Source: Imbricaverruca yamaguchii
Taxonomy: Eukaryota > Arthropoda > Thecostraca > Neoverrucidae
DNA length: 64,000 nt
Direction: 5' to 3'
Assembly (NCBI GenBank): GCA_034440575.1
Contig: JAOTOL010001623.1
Location: 2,352,001 to 2,416,000 of the forward strand
The position numbers and the translations under genes are program-made. Within the stretch, counting starts at the first letter, position 1. Each line of letters starts with the position of its first letter. The notes beneath the pieces were generated by a model that saw nothing but the letters and a program-made list of their open reading frames with translations, was not told where the DNA came from and ran no database searches. Positions 46,199-57,357 of this stretch are shown here, piece after piece.

Positions 46199-46385
46199 GA
46201 GTATACAGCGGGCTAAAACAGTACATCATGTTGATAACGTCAGGGAGTACACAGCGCGCTATAACAATACATCATGTTGATAGCGTCAGGGAGTACACAG
46301 GGCGATATAACAATACACCATGTTGATAACGTCAGGGAGTACACAGCGCGCTATAACAGTACATCATGTTGATAACGTCAAGGAG
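46199..46385. repeat. 46-bp tandem repeat, about 4 copies
   Basis: Unit GTACATCATGTTGATAACGT plus CAGGGAGTACACAGCGCGCTATAACA with few substitutions. Just upstream (46144-46196) is a short cluster of GACGAAAGTTCGTCAA motifs forming small inverted repeats. Confidence 0.93.
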
Positions 46386-47915
46386 ATGTGATCGGACAGA
46401 TGTGACAATGGCGTCGTGAGAACGCAAACAGAGGCTGCTGGTCATGAGCGTCACAACGTCCAGTTCTGCGCCGGTCCCACCACGAAACCGGTATTTCATT
46501 GGTGCAGGGGTGGGACAAATATTTGGAGCCAGAGTAAAAGGAAACAGTGCTTCACCAAAAGGAACAGAAATTCATCAAATTCAGTCTCCACTATGATAGT
46601 TGAGGTCTTTTTTTAAAGGAAAACACCACAAAACATGGCTTCACAAGCGACGTATTTGTTCTATGTTCACTGCTCTCGTTCGCACCTTCCATGCTTCAGA
46701 CATATGCGCAAAAATACATAATGGAACATTTGCAGCATGTATGCATGCTCTGCAAGTCTACACAATAGCTGTGCTATCATGCATTGCATACCTTCGCTGT
46801 AAAATGGATGTCTACGTAAAGATATTACACAAATATGAATCGAAACAAGGACCATTACCATTCGACCTCGGAGTTCGTTTTTTGTTTGCCCTTTTTGTTA
46901 TTTATGCCAAGTTTCATTTCACTACCGCTTTGTTTGAACTTTCATCTTTTGTAGTGTGATCCTATAATAAACACAGCACATGTTCTAAGGTGGAATAATT
47001 TTGTGATGCCGTGGTCGGGACTTCCCGCATATTGTGAGGTTACACAGCAAAATCAAACTCCATCCTTTAACATACTGAAAGTATCAAATTAATTACCGCG
47101 AAGTTAGATTCTTCGAACATAGGACTGAAGTAGTGGAATATGAAACTTCGACGTAAATGTACAGCGCAGAGGTCGTTCATTCCTAAGTTGCTTTATATTC
47201 GCACAAGATTGCATCCAAAGCGAAATGGCCCTTGTCTACCACAAGCACTAAGCAAGGAGTCAAGAACACTTGAGTTGTTCTACAACACCACCCACAAGGC
47301 CTTGCAAATATTCTTTGCAGAATGCGTACCAGTCACGGTTATCGTTGTCGTTTGGAACCAGTAGTGTGGTTTTAGTGCCAATGTAATGCGACTGCACTGG
47401 ACGCGAAAACAGGAGCGAACGCAAGTGCTAAAACATAAGGCTGCGGAATTTCCGTATATAGGTATCAATCATACGGCGCACTGCCTTAGGTATTTATGCA
47501 GCCACGCGCTTTCAAGCATGCATGCAGAGCTGCAGTGATTTCGGATGCAACACACTCACTAAATTGTACTACTGAAAGGCTGATATGAAAAGCGTCATCG
47601 ATATACCGGACTGCACCGAGATCCTTGAAAACGAGTTGAGGACGTTATACCTTCGCGACAGGGGATGAATGGTAAGTGCCGGCCGCAGTGTAAGCTAGCC
47701 GTGCGCCTGAATACCATCACAAATCCCTTCCTTGGAGCAAATATTGAGAATAGGTCAGATAAATGGTGTGGTGAAAGGCAGTACATCTCAACCTAGACAG
47801 AGCAGATCTGGTTCTGACTGAGAAAATTGGAACCTGAAAGTGCTACATTACAAGGCAGCACGCTGTTGAAAGCTTCCCGAGGGCGGAGATCCTGGCGACG
47901 TCTTCGCTTCAACTT
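46386..47915. other. Gene-free stretch
   Basis: The frame 46600-46959 (119 codons) has a hydrophobic C-terminal half but no known domain, no clear start context and no neighbouring exon signal I can support. Confidence 0.4.
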
Positions 47916-47924
47916 AGAGCAGGA

Positions 47925-48085
47925 GGGGACGACTAGTCTAGGGATAAGTTGCCCGTCTCGCAATCGAAAGATTCTGGGTTCGAGCCTCACCTGTCGTTAC
48001 TCTTCGTACGCAACCAATCGGCGTGAGAAATTGGCGACGCGACATGACTCAACGGTCGAGACGTCGTAAAACCAATAGCCACCAA
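47925..48085 (+). mobile_element. Probable tRNA-derived SINE
   Basis: TAGTCTAGGGA at 47934-47944 fits a pol III box A and GGTTCGAGCC at 47977-47986 fits box B, at tRNA-like spacing. The sequence does not fold as a clean tRNA and is followed by a non-tRNA body (AACCAATCGGCGTGAGAAAT... and CAACGGTCGAGACGTCGTAA) ending near AAAACC at 48069-48074. No poly-A or target duplication was confirmed. Confidence 0.6.
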
Positions 48086-49234
48086 CTTAGATCAAGAGCA
48101 CTTCGTGAAGAATATTGTGATAGCACATTGGCAATGATAAAAATTAGAAAAAGCACATCGGACTCCGACTGACGAAATTCAAATTCAGAGCATTATGGGA
48201 GCAAAGTTCTTTGATTTCAAAAGCCTGACGATGAGATCGGCCCAAGCCTGGACGGGCAGCTCTAGTGGATTTTCGTACCATAAACACGGGAGTACACTGG
48301 CTTGGGTCCCCCTAGCTGGTAGTCATCTTAGAAAGATGCGTCCGTGGCATCTGAATCGACAGGCCGAACGCTGACTCTCCGAAGTGGCTTCGCTGACTCG
48401 CTGCATGGTTAAACAAATTTGACTCTGGGTTTGCACAATTCAGCGCCCATAACGTAGGCTCCACGCTCCTGTAAGCTGTTTTAGTTGAAACATAATGCAA
48501 TTTTGTTGATTGCTTAGCTCGTGTTTGTAATATAAATTTTGTCGTTCCAAATGCAGCTAGAATGAATCTGGTTTCGTTGAATGCAGTCTAGGTTGTCGAG
48601 CACGGGTGTAGATTTCTGATATTTATTGGGTGGCAAATTACTTCAAGACAATTGTCAGGTCCAAATAGATTTAGGACATACTCCATAGGTTTCCATGTTA
48701 AAAGTTGAAATTAGGCGCTGTACAGCTGATGCGTCACTTTCGAGCATGAGTAAGACCTCCATGAATGGCAGCTGTCCTGTCTGCTGCCATTCGTACGGTG
48801 TTAATTTGCACATATGGGCAGGTGCAATTTTGCTGTAATACTTATTGCGAGTAAATGAGATGAACTTAGCTATCAAGAAAACGTGAGACGAACGTATGAG
48901 AAATGCACATGGGACCAAAATGTAGGAATTTCTGCAAATGTTGTTCATCTTATGGTGGTAATGAATCGCAATGGTAATCAAAATTATACACAGGATCACA
49001 GCTGTACCTACGTCCATGAAAAAACGATTATCTGTTTTTTCTTCTGTTCTGGAATATTCATTAAAATAAATTATGTATTTCAAACGTCATGCGGTTCTAA
49101 TGCCACTTTGAAAGCTGTCTAGTAGACTAGATGCATACCAACCCCACACCCATATTGGTGCATTCAAAATCGACCCAAGCTTTTGCCCTCTCAATCGAGC
49201 TTCAACATCACTAACCCGAAATTGGCTAATCTAT
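48086..49234. other. Gene-free stretch
   Basis: A 142-codon minus-strand frame (48655-49083) is AT-rich and hydrophobic in its first half, with no known domain; not called. Confidence 0.4.
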
Positions 49235-49235
49235 G

Positions 49236-49257
49236 CTAACCTAACCTAACCTAACCT
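49236..49257. repeat. Telomere-like CCTAA repeats
   Basis: Four TAACC/CCTAA units, the complement of the arthropod telomere repeat TTAGG. The preceding sequence (TTGGCTAATCTATG) is shared with the second block at 51549-51561. Confidence 0.85.
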
Positions 49258-49289
49258 CACGTCACTCTTAGCTGCTTTCCATCACCTGA

Positions 49290-50265
49290 CTCATTCGCGA
49301 AAATCGACAAAAAAACACTTTACACCCATCCTCCGAGCGCACGTGTTGCGTGCGACAAAAATGTTTGCACCGTCGAGCTTGGAGATCGTCTTTGCTACAG
49401 CGTAGTATCGGTTGCGTGTTGATCGGTCAATGAGATCACGAACTATGCCGGTTGAAGTCAAGCCGATTCGGCGCACCAGAATTGGTCTTATTCGGACGTA
49501 GGAAGTCCCATTTCACACGCTGAACCACTTGACGACAGAGTATTTCGGCCCAACCCGTTCTCCCATCACATTGGTGTCGCTCACATGCACGTATTGACCT
49601 GATTGCCCTGAAATTGTGCCTAAAGGGTGACTAACACTGTGGGCTTTCACGTGATAGTAAACACCCCTTGTTCCACGCGATGTGAGCCGAGCCGGGCGCC
49701 AATACGTGGCGGTTACGTTTTTCGTCGGTATAACCTCCAACCCCATGCTAAGCCGCATGGCATGCGCTACGCTACGCATATCCATACAAGCTGTACATCT
49801 CGGATAGCTCCGATGACAGGCTACCCGTCGATCAAATTTCATAGCTCCAATACGGAACGTTCTTAGGTCAGAGGTGCCAAACTCAAGACAGATGCACGCG
49901 CCTGACGGTCACACGGTACAGCGTACCCGGCTGCCGACCACACAAGCACGCAGTTCCCTATCGGGTACGTGTGTCCACGAGGTTTCATATTCGTGCGACT
50001 TGTGTCTGGGTCTGGGCAACTGATGTCGACACGACCCCAGTTGATGACACGTGTCACGTGCCCATGTGGCTCGCTTGACCCGGAGCCACCGCCATGATCT
50101 GTTCGCCGAAACGACCCATGACATGTGCAAATTTGAGTGAAATCCACCCGGCCGTTTTGACACAGCATGCATTGAAGCGGCACATGCATACACACAGACA
50201 CAGACATACAGACAGACAAGCATTTCTTGTCAACCTTGGAAAACCAACCGCCATGCATTAGATCT
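49290..50265 (-). repeat. Unclassified repeat family, copy A (minus orientation)
   Basis: The reverse complement aligns with 51826-52990 over several hundred bp: the CAAAACGGCCG...GATTTC-CTCAAATTTG block, a GGCACCTCTGA/GAG block, the GATGTGATGGGAGAACGGGT-like block and the GGGACTTCCTACGTCCGAAT block. Minus-strand frames at 49513-49842 and 49291-49476 lie in one register separated by a TGA. The first ends VSDTNVMGERVGPKYSVVKW, which parallels copy B. No protein family is recognised. Confidence 0.7.
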
Positions 50266-50326
50266 CTGATAGATAATTATCGGGACTTAGTTAGCATAAA
50301 TTATATGTGTGATTTTGAATAATCGC

Positions 50327-51430
50327 TAGATGGCACTAGTATTTAGCCTATTGACCTATTGACCGCATCGCCGGGACGCACCTATTCACTTTCTTTAACC
50401 CGCGCCGTCTTCCCGGTCAAATCCTCACACCCCGTCTCGGGGTGGGGGCGTTGAAGACCCCCATTTAAAATCCAAACTAAGCATCGCACGGAAACGAAAA
50501 AGGTGTCATCGGAAAGCGCTCGACAAATGGGGTCCGGCTCCACCCTCCAAAACACTCTCTCCTCAAAAGTGACGTCACCAGGGGGCTATATTTTACTAAC
50601 TTTTCCCGACTTACATTATGTTTTTGGCTTTGGGAAGTTCATTTTGGGGGATATATGAAAAAAAAATTATTTAGAATGAGAAAAGGAGAGCGAAATCGAC
50701 CGGGGCTATAATTTTCTTTGGCCCCAACCCCAATTTATTTTTCTTCACAATTTTGAGTTTTCAAGTTTTCTTTAATTTTCCTTTTCCAATGGGTAGATCA
50801 GACCGAGAAACGTTGTTGGAAGTCAACTTGCCCCCATAAAAATGCTTACTTTAGCCAAAATACTGTATTTGAGCTGCAATTTGGCAAATACGCAAAATTT
50901 ATATATAGTCAGAAACGAAAAAAAATTAACTGGTACGTTTTGCTGCATCCCTAAAGATGAGCAAACGCTGAAAGTTTCCTTAAAATATCTGTATCCGTTA
51001 AAGCGTGATGACTGGTTGAACTTTTTTGGAGGTGACCTCACTTGACCTTGACTAACTCGTTGACCCTAGATGACCTGCCATAACGTTTTTGCATCAGCAT
51101 GCAAAATTGATGTGGGAAAAGGTATGTCAAATTTGGGCGCGCTGCCGTGCGCCGTTCGTCCGCTATCCGCAAAACAAAACCTGAGGGGCGGTTGAAGACC
51201 CCCTCCCCGAGACGGGACGGGTTAAAGCTAGATGACACTAGTACGAGTGCGCCTAATGAACGCTGTACCGGAGCGCATCTATCTATAACATAATCGCCAG
51301 ATGGCACTGGCACAAGCGTGCCTGTTGAATGCCGCACCGGGGTGCACCTGTGAAACTATAAACCCTAGATGGCAAAGATACAAGTGCGCTTGTTGAATGG
51401 TGCACCGGGCTTCACCTATTTTGATTTATA
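50327..51430. repeat. 69-bp tandem array split by a TTAA element
   Basis: Units beginning (G/C)TAGATGGCACTAG and continuing GTGCGCCT-TTGAACGC and CACCGGGGTGCACCT lie at 50327-50394 and, with 69-bp spacing (AGATG at 51230, 51299, 51368), at 51226-51425. The TTAA element occupies the gap. Confidence 0.85.
50399..51221. mobile_element. TTAA-flanked MITE (piggyBac-like)
   Basis: TTAA at 50395-50398 and 51222-51225 bracket 823 bp. The ends CCCGCGCCGTCT and (reverse complement) CCCGTCCCGTCT match 10 of 12. Inside, CCCCGTCTCGGGG...GTTGAAGACCCCC (left) mirrors GGTTGAAGACCCCC...CCCCGAGACGGG (right). CCC-starting termini with TTAA duplication fit piggyBac. There is no transposase frame. Confidence 0.87.
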
Positions 51431-51564
51431 CTGCACTTACCATCGCAAATCATATTTAAATGCAGATCAACCCCCAGAATGTTGGTTCGTTTGAAATCGA
51501 TCCAGGCCACGACGCTCTCAGGCGGATTTGAACTGAGTCAAGCGAAAGTTGGCTAATCTACTTT

Positions 51565-51675
51565 AACCTAACCTAACCTAAGCTACCTTGATCTAACCTA
51601 AGCTACCTTGATCTAACCTAAGCTACCTTGATCTAACCTAAGCTACCTTGACCTAACCTAACCTAACCTAACCTA
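51565..51675. repeat. Telomere-like CCTAA repeats with 20-bp higher-order unit
   Basis: CCTAA units at both ends enclose about four copies of AGCTACCTTGATCTAACCTA (20 bp). This reads as a degenerate CCTAA array with a secondary expansion. Confidence 0.9.
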
Positions 51676-51825
51676 TCCAGGCACGACCGGACCTGACTTA
51701 AGAAGGCCTCATTTGATCTTACGCACGCCGCCTTCGTCAACTCTAGTTCCGTTCGCGTGATTCAAAATCGTAGTTAGAATTTGAAGTGACTATGTCACGA
51801 TACATTTGCATATGATATTTAATAC

Positions 51826-52990
51826 ATGGCAGCCGGTTTTTCAAAGTTGTCGACAAAAAAGGCCTGTGTGCTGCTTCGACGCATGCTGTGCCAAAACGGC
51901 CGGACTGATTTCGCTCAAATTTGTACACGTGGCGGATCGGTTCGGCGGAAAGATTATGGCTGTTTTCGGGTCGTGTGGTTCACGTGGACACGTGCCGCGT
52001 GGCACGTACCGTCAACTGTGGTCATGTCAACATGAGTTAGCGAGGGCCACAGGATACACCACAAGTATGATGGGCACAAGAATATTAAACTTCGTGGACA
52101 CACGCAGCCGATAGGGAACTGCGTGCTTTTGTGGTCGGCCGCCGGGTCCGCTGTACTGTGTAGCCGTCAGGCGCGTGCATCTGCTTTGAGTCGGGCACCT
52201 CCGAGCTGAGAGCGGCACATACCAGAGATGTACAATTGTGTGAGCTGGTAGCCCGTCACCGGGGCTATCCAGCCACGTATGAGGTTGGATGAAGCGGACC
52301 GCGTGCCATGTGGTTAAGATTTGCTTGGAATCCCCCCCCCCCCCACACACACACACACTTCCGTTTATCGTGGGTGCTATTTGTTTTGGGAGAAAAACGG
52401 GACCGCCACATATTGTCGCCAAGCTCGGTTAACATCCAAGGAAACGGGGATGTGTGGCACCACGTGAAAGCACACATTGTTGGCTACTCTTTGGGTACAA
52501 TTTCAGTACAATTTCAGTGCGATCGGGACGGTGTGCTGCGCGTGAGCGACACCGATGTGATGGGAGAACGGGTGGTGGCTAAATCCTCCGTCGTCAATTG
52601 GTTTAGCGCGTGAAATGGGAATTTGTACGTCCGAATGTGACCAATATTAGGGCGCCGAATTTGCTCGGTTTTAGCCGGCATAGCTCACAAACCAATGGAC
52701 CGATCGACACCGAGCCGATGCCACGTTGTAGCCAAGACAGTCACCAGCTCGGCAGCACGGACATTTTTCCACACATGGCCTGTGCACTCTGGGAGAGGTA
52801 CAAAGAAAATGCGACCGTTTGCATTATGTTTCACGATTGGGTCAGGTGCTGGAAAATGCTAAAAGTAACGATGCGCCGCTGCTTTCGTTACCCAGGTCCA
52901 TGTACCAGCTACATTTTTCTGATTGACCATCGGTATCTGCCGCATGCCAGGGGTCAGCCATCGCGACCGGCTCGTCATGTGTGAAAATTC
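51826..52990 (+). repeat. Unclassified repeat family, copy B (plus orientation)
   Basis: Homologous to copy A in inverse orientation. The frame 52308-52613 reads HHVKAHIVGYSLGTIS and VSDTDVMGERVVAKSSVVNW, parallel to the copy A product, and the same TGA follows the shared WFS tail in both copies. Between 52090 and 52300 the copies diverge. A poly-C run lies at 52331-52343. Confidence 0.7.
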
Positions 52991-53048
52991 GAGCGAGATC
53001 CGCCAGAACATCTTGGCACAGAATGCGTTCAAGCGGCACATAAAGACA

Positions 53049-53340
<292 letters not shown>

Positions 53341-53469
53341 ACAGACAGGCAGACAAACATTTCTGAACAAGTTTGGAAAACGGACTGCCGCGCATTAAAT
53401 ATCTGATGCAGATTTATCATGACTTAATCATTCTAAATTTACCTACCATTTTCAACAAGCATTTGATGT

Positions 53470-53730
53470 CTATTGGAATTTGCCACTGTACATTCCTGTT
53501 AGGCTTCCATATAATGCGACTGTGAGGGCTATTGTAATGTGCTACTATGCACTCCTCTCTTCAGCTTCCAAATGGCAATCCCGAAATGGCAATTGTAATT
53601 TGCCAGTATGGACTGTTCTAGACTTCCATACAGCAAGCTTGTGGTGGCTATTGTAGGTTCCTACTATGCACTGTCCCTTAGCTTCCATAAAGCAAGCCTG
53701 TGATAGCCATTGTAGTTCGCCACTATGCAT
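53470..53730. repeat. About 62-bp degenerate tandem repeat, 4 copies
   Basis: Units containing GCTTCCATA-AAGCAAGC, GGCTATTGTA and TGCTACTATGCACT recur with substitutions and small indels. Confidence 0.8.
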
Positions 53731-53734
53731 TAGA

Positions 53735-54307
53735 TTGGCGAAATTGCTCTACGGCTGGACAAGACAATAAAGAGTTGAACGAGCTCAGCGGTGACACTGA
53801 TGGACGCCCACCGTGTTGATGGGGCTGGCAAGGACGGCCCCGGGTGGTCCAGCAGTCGTTTGGACTGACACTGCCGGCAAAATGGCCTGCGAAGAACCGG
53901 CCAACCAATTGCGCGCGTTCCGAGAACGGCCGGCCGACTTTATCTGGCGCGCCGCCGTCGGCGCAACCGACTGTTTCCCGAGAATGTAATTCTGGCGGAG
54001 GTCCGCAGTCCCCTGCAGGCGTCATTGACTGCGCTGGACGCCCTGTACGACTCGGTCGTCAGGGGCAGCCATCAAACGGAGTCGCCAAAAGTGATCGCGG
54101 ACTTTGGCCGACCATCGCGAGACTTCCATCACATGCTGAACGTTCGTGGAACACCGGTCGTTATCCGGAGATGGTTCCGGGTTGCCACATTTTTCAACTT
54201 AACTCTTCGACGCCTCACATGTCTCCTGAGCGATCGGCCCATGCATACGGAACAACTCCAGTGTTGAGTCCTCACCGCGCCAGCAATATGCTAAATAGGC
54301 CGGTGTA
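53735..54307. other. GC-rich gene-free stretch
   Basis: The 154-codon frame (53844-54308) and antisense frame (53723-54025) overlap in GC-rich DNA; neither shows a known domain. Confidence 0.4.
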
Positions 54308-55145
<838 letters not shown>

Positions 55146-55315
55146 CCTGCTTGCAGGTTTGCCGCTGCATCGGCGAATACCCGACCTGGCCGGAGCTATG
55201 ATTTTGCCAAACCCGCTGATTTTACATTAATATTGTTAGGTCAAAAGAGAAATACCGTCACGGAACCCTTACCACCTCGTCGGTCTTACCACCACTAGCT
55301 GCGGACCGTATGATT

Positions 55316-55660
55316 CCAACTGTCTGCCGTACTACTTCAACTGCCGGCTGTACCGGCCTCAACGGCTGTACCAGCCTCAGCTGCCGGTTGTACCATCCTC
55401 AGCTGCCGGCGGTACCGGCCTCAGCTGCCGGCGGTACCGGCCTCAACTGGTGGCGGTACCAGCCTCAGCTGTAGGTGGTACCAGTCTCAGCTGCCGGCGG
55501 TACCAGCCTCAGCTGTCGGCGGTGCCAGCCTCAGCTACCGATGGTATCAGTCTCAGCTGCCGACGGTACCAGCCTCAGCTGCCGGTGGTATCAGCCTCAG
55601 CTGCCGGCGGTACCGGCCTCAACTGGTGGCGGTACCAGTCTCAGCTGTTGGTCGGTTGTC
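55316..55660. repeat. 22-bp minisatellite, about 15 copies
   Basis: Unit CCTCAGCTGCCGGCGGTACC GG with variants (CAACTGGTGGC, GTACCAG). Exact 22-bp spacing is visible (AGCTG at 55401, 55423). Open frames cycle through all registers and are artefacts. Confidence 0.93.
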
Positions 55661-55797
55661 CCACCGCCCGGTGAGCCTCAGCTCTGGCGTTCTGTCGTCC
55701 CGTCTGCCGGACTCGGATTCGATTATTCTGCGAGGTTAACGGCACCGTTGCCCAGGCCGCGGCACCCTCCTCGGCACCAGTTAGCTGTTGGTTGGTT

Positions 55798-55870
55798 GTC
55801 CCCCCCCCCCCCGACCCCCCCCCCCCCCCTCCCTCCCCCCCCCCCCCCCCCCCCGTTTCCTTTTTTTTTT
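55798..55870. repeat. Poly-C then poly-T run
   Basis: Long C runs with isolated G, A and T, then TTTTTTTTTTT. Likely inaccurate in length. Confidence 0.9.
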
Positions 55871-55984
55871 TGGGTTTTCGGCCCTTTATATCGTCGTCCG
55901 GTCGCCGTCAGACACAAACACGGCCGGCGCGTCCGAGTCGACCCGGCCGGGCCGAGCGGGCCGGCGCAGACCTCGACCTCGGAT

Positions 55985-56030
55985 AGGGCTTGGGACTGGG
56001 CTTGGGCTTGGGCTTGGGCTTGTGCTTCAG
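55985..56030. repeat. (GGGCTT)n hexamer
   Basis: Four GGGCTT units flanked by variants. Confidence 0.9.
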
Positions 56031-56059
56031 CTGACGAGTCGACTGGCGACAGGCCGGCA

Positions 56060-56240
56060 GCCTCTGGACGTCTGGACAGTTGGCTGGCCACGTGACCACG
56101 AATGTCTGGACGTCTGGACATCAAGTCAGTTGGTTGGCCACGTCACCACGAACGTCTGGACGTCTGGACAATTGGCTGGTCACGTGACCACCAACGTCTG
56201 GACGTCTGGACAGTTTGTTGGCCACGTGACCACCAACGAT
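56060..56240. repeat. About 41-46-bp tandem repeat, 4 copies
   Basis: Units TCTGGACGTCTGGACAGTTG followed by GCTGGCCACGTGACCACGAA. Each unit holds a doubled GTCTGGAC motif. Confidence 0.92.
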
Positions 56241-56364
56241 AGCCGTGGACGACAGCGTAGCGAGTCGTCGCGTGGCCGGCACGTGGCCGGAAGCTGCCAG
56301 GGTCGGGACGGGCGCGGAACACCGCACACCTGTCGCTGGGCTATCAAAGTGCCGTTCTGGCGAC

Positions 56365-56480
56365 AGCGGTCCACTATGGACCGCATATGGATAGCATATG
56401 GGACGCATATGGACTGCAAGTGGACCGCATGCTGATATCATATGGACCGCATATAGACAGCATATCAACCGCTAGTGGAC
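56365..56480. repeat. Short degenerate ATATGGACCGC repeats
   Basis: GCATATGGACCGCATATGGA-type phrases recur at 14-16 bp spacing. Confidence 0.8.
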
Positions 56481-56484
56481 CAAG

Positions 56485-57101
56485 AAGGAGGAAAGGTGCC
56501 GTCGGTCCATATTTGATTTAGTGCCCAAAGGAATTTGTCTTTTCCTGAGTCGGACAGGATTTGGAAGAAGGGTATGTCGATTGGTCGGGACCAGACGCAT
56601 TGTTGGTTACTTTAGGAAGGGATAAATTTAGTTCAGAGTGTAAAGGGGGCATTATGTAGTCATCTGTTGTCCGAGGTAGAATTACATGTGGTGAGTGTTG
56701 TGTAAGAAATCGATGGTGTGATACGAGTACTGTGTATTTCAGGAAATCTCAGCATAATAGGTGGCAAAGTGGTCCGCGACGTCCGAGGGTTCTGTGCTGC
56801 GGCGTCGGCTAATCGTCAGTTGTAGGAATCCGCGGTGTGGGGATCTGCTATTTGGGAAGGAGCGAATTTGGGTCCAAATTTCGTCGATGGGGTTAAAACA
56901 GTCGAATGAGTTTGAATAAAGTTTCCAGCTGCGTTCTTTTTTTGGCGACAAGGGTAATCTGCCGACAACGTTTTTTAGCCTCGCTGGCTTCTAACATGCT
57001 TTGTGGGGTGAGATTTTGGCGAAATTTTCGCTAAGCCCGCCGCCGTAGGGCGACGGCGCGTTAACACTAGTCGTCCGCCCCGACACGTGGTAACGCCCGG
57101 G
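56485..57101. other. Gene-free stretch
   Basis: The minus-strand frame 56739-56951 includes NSRSPHRGFLQLTISRRRST and FATYYAEIS. The second resembles the FA-x-Y-xxxF linker before RT in Jockey/I-like elements, so a retroelement remnant is possible but not established. Confidence 0.35.
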
Positions 57102-57357
57102 GAGCGACGAATGTGGGGCATAAGCGAGCGACGAGTGTAGGGCATAAGCGAGCGACGAGTGTGGGGCATAAGCGAACGACGAGTGTGGGGTATAAGCGAG
57201 CGACGAGTGTGGGGCATAAGGGAGCGACGAGTGTGGGGCATAAGCGAGCGACGAGTGTGGGGCATAAGGGAGCGACGAGTGTGGGGCATAAGCGAGCGAC
57301 GAGTGTGGGGCATAAGCGAGCGACGAGTGTGGGGTATAAGCGAGCGACGAGTGTGAG
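57102..57357. repeat. 24-bp minisatellite, about 10 copies
   Basis: Unit CGAGCGACGAGTGTGGGGCA TAAG, nearly perfect. 24 bp gives 8-residue repeats (for example SVGHKRAT and its antisense) in all frames. Confidence 0.96.

Noticed and set aside
46600..46959. 119-codon frame with hydrophobic C-terminus
   Set aside because: AT-rich single frame without domain, start context or exon structure; chance is adequate.
47925..48000. Functional tRNA gene
   Set aside because: Box A and box B are present but the arms do not form a proper cloverleaf; a SINE head is more likely.
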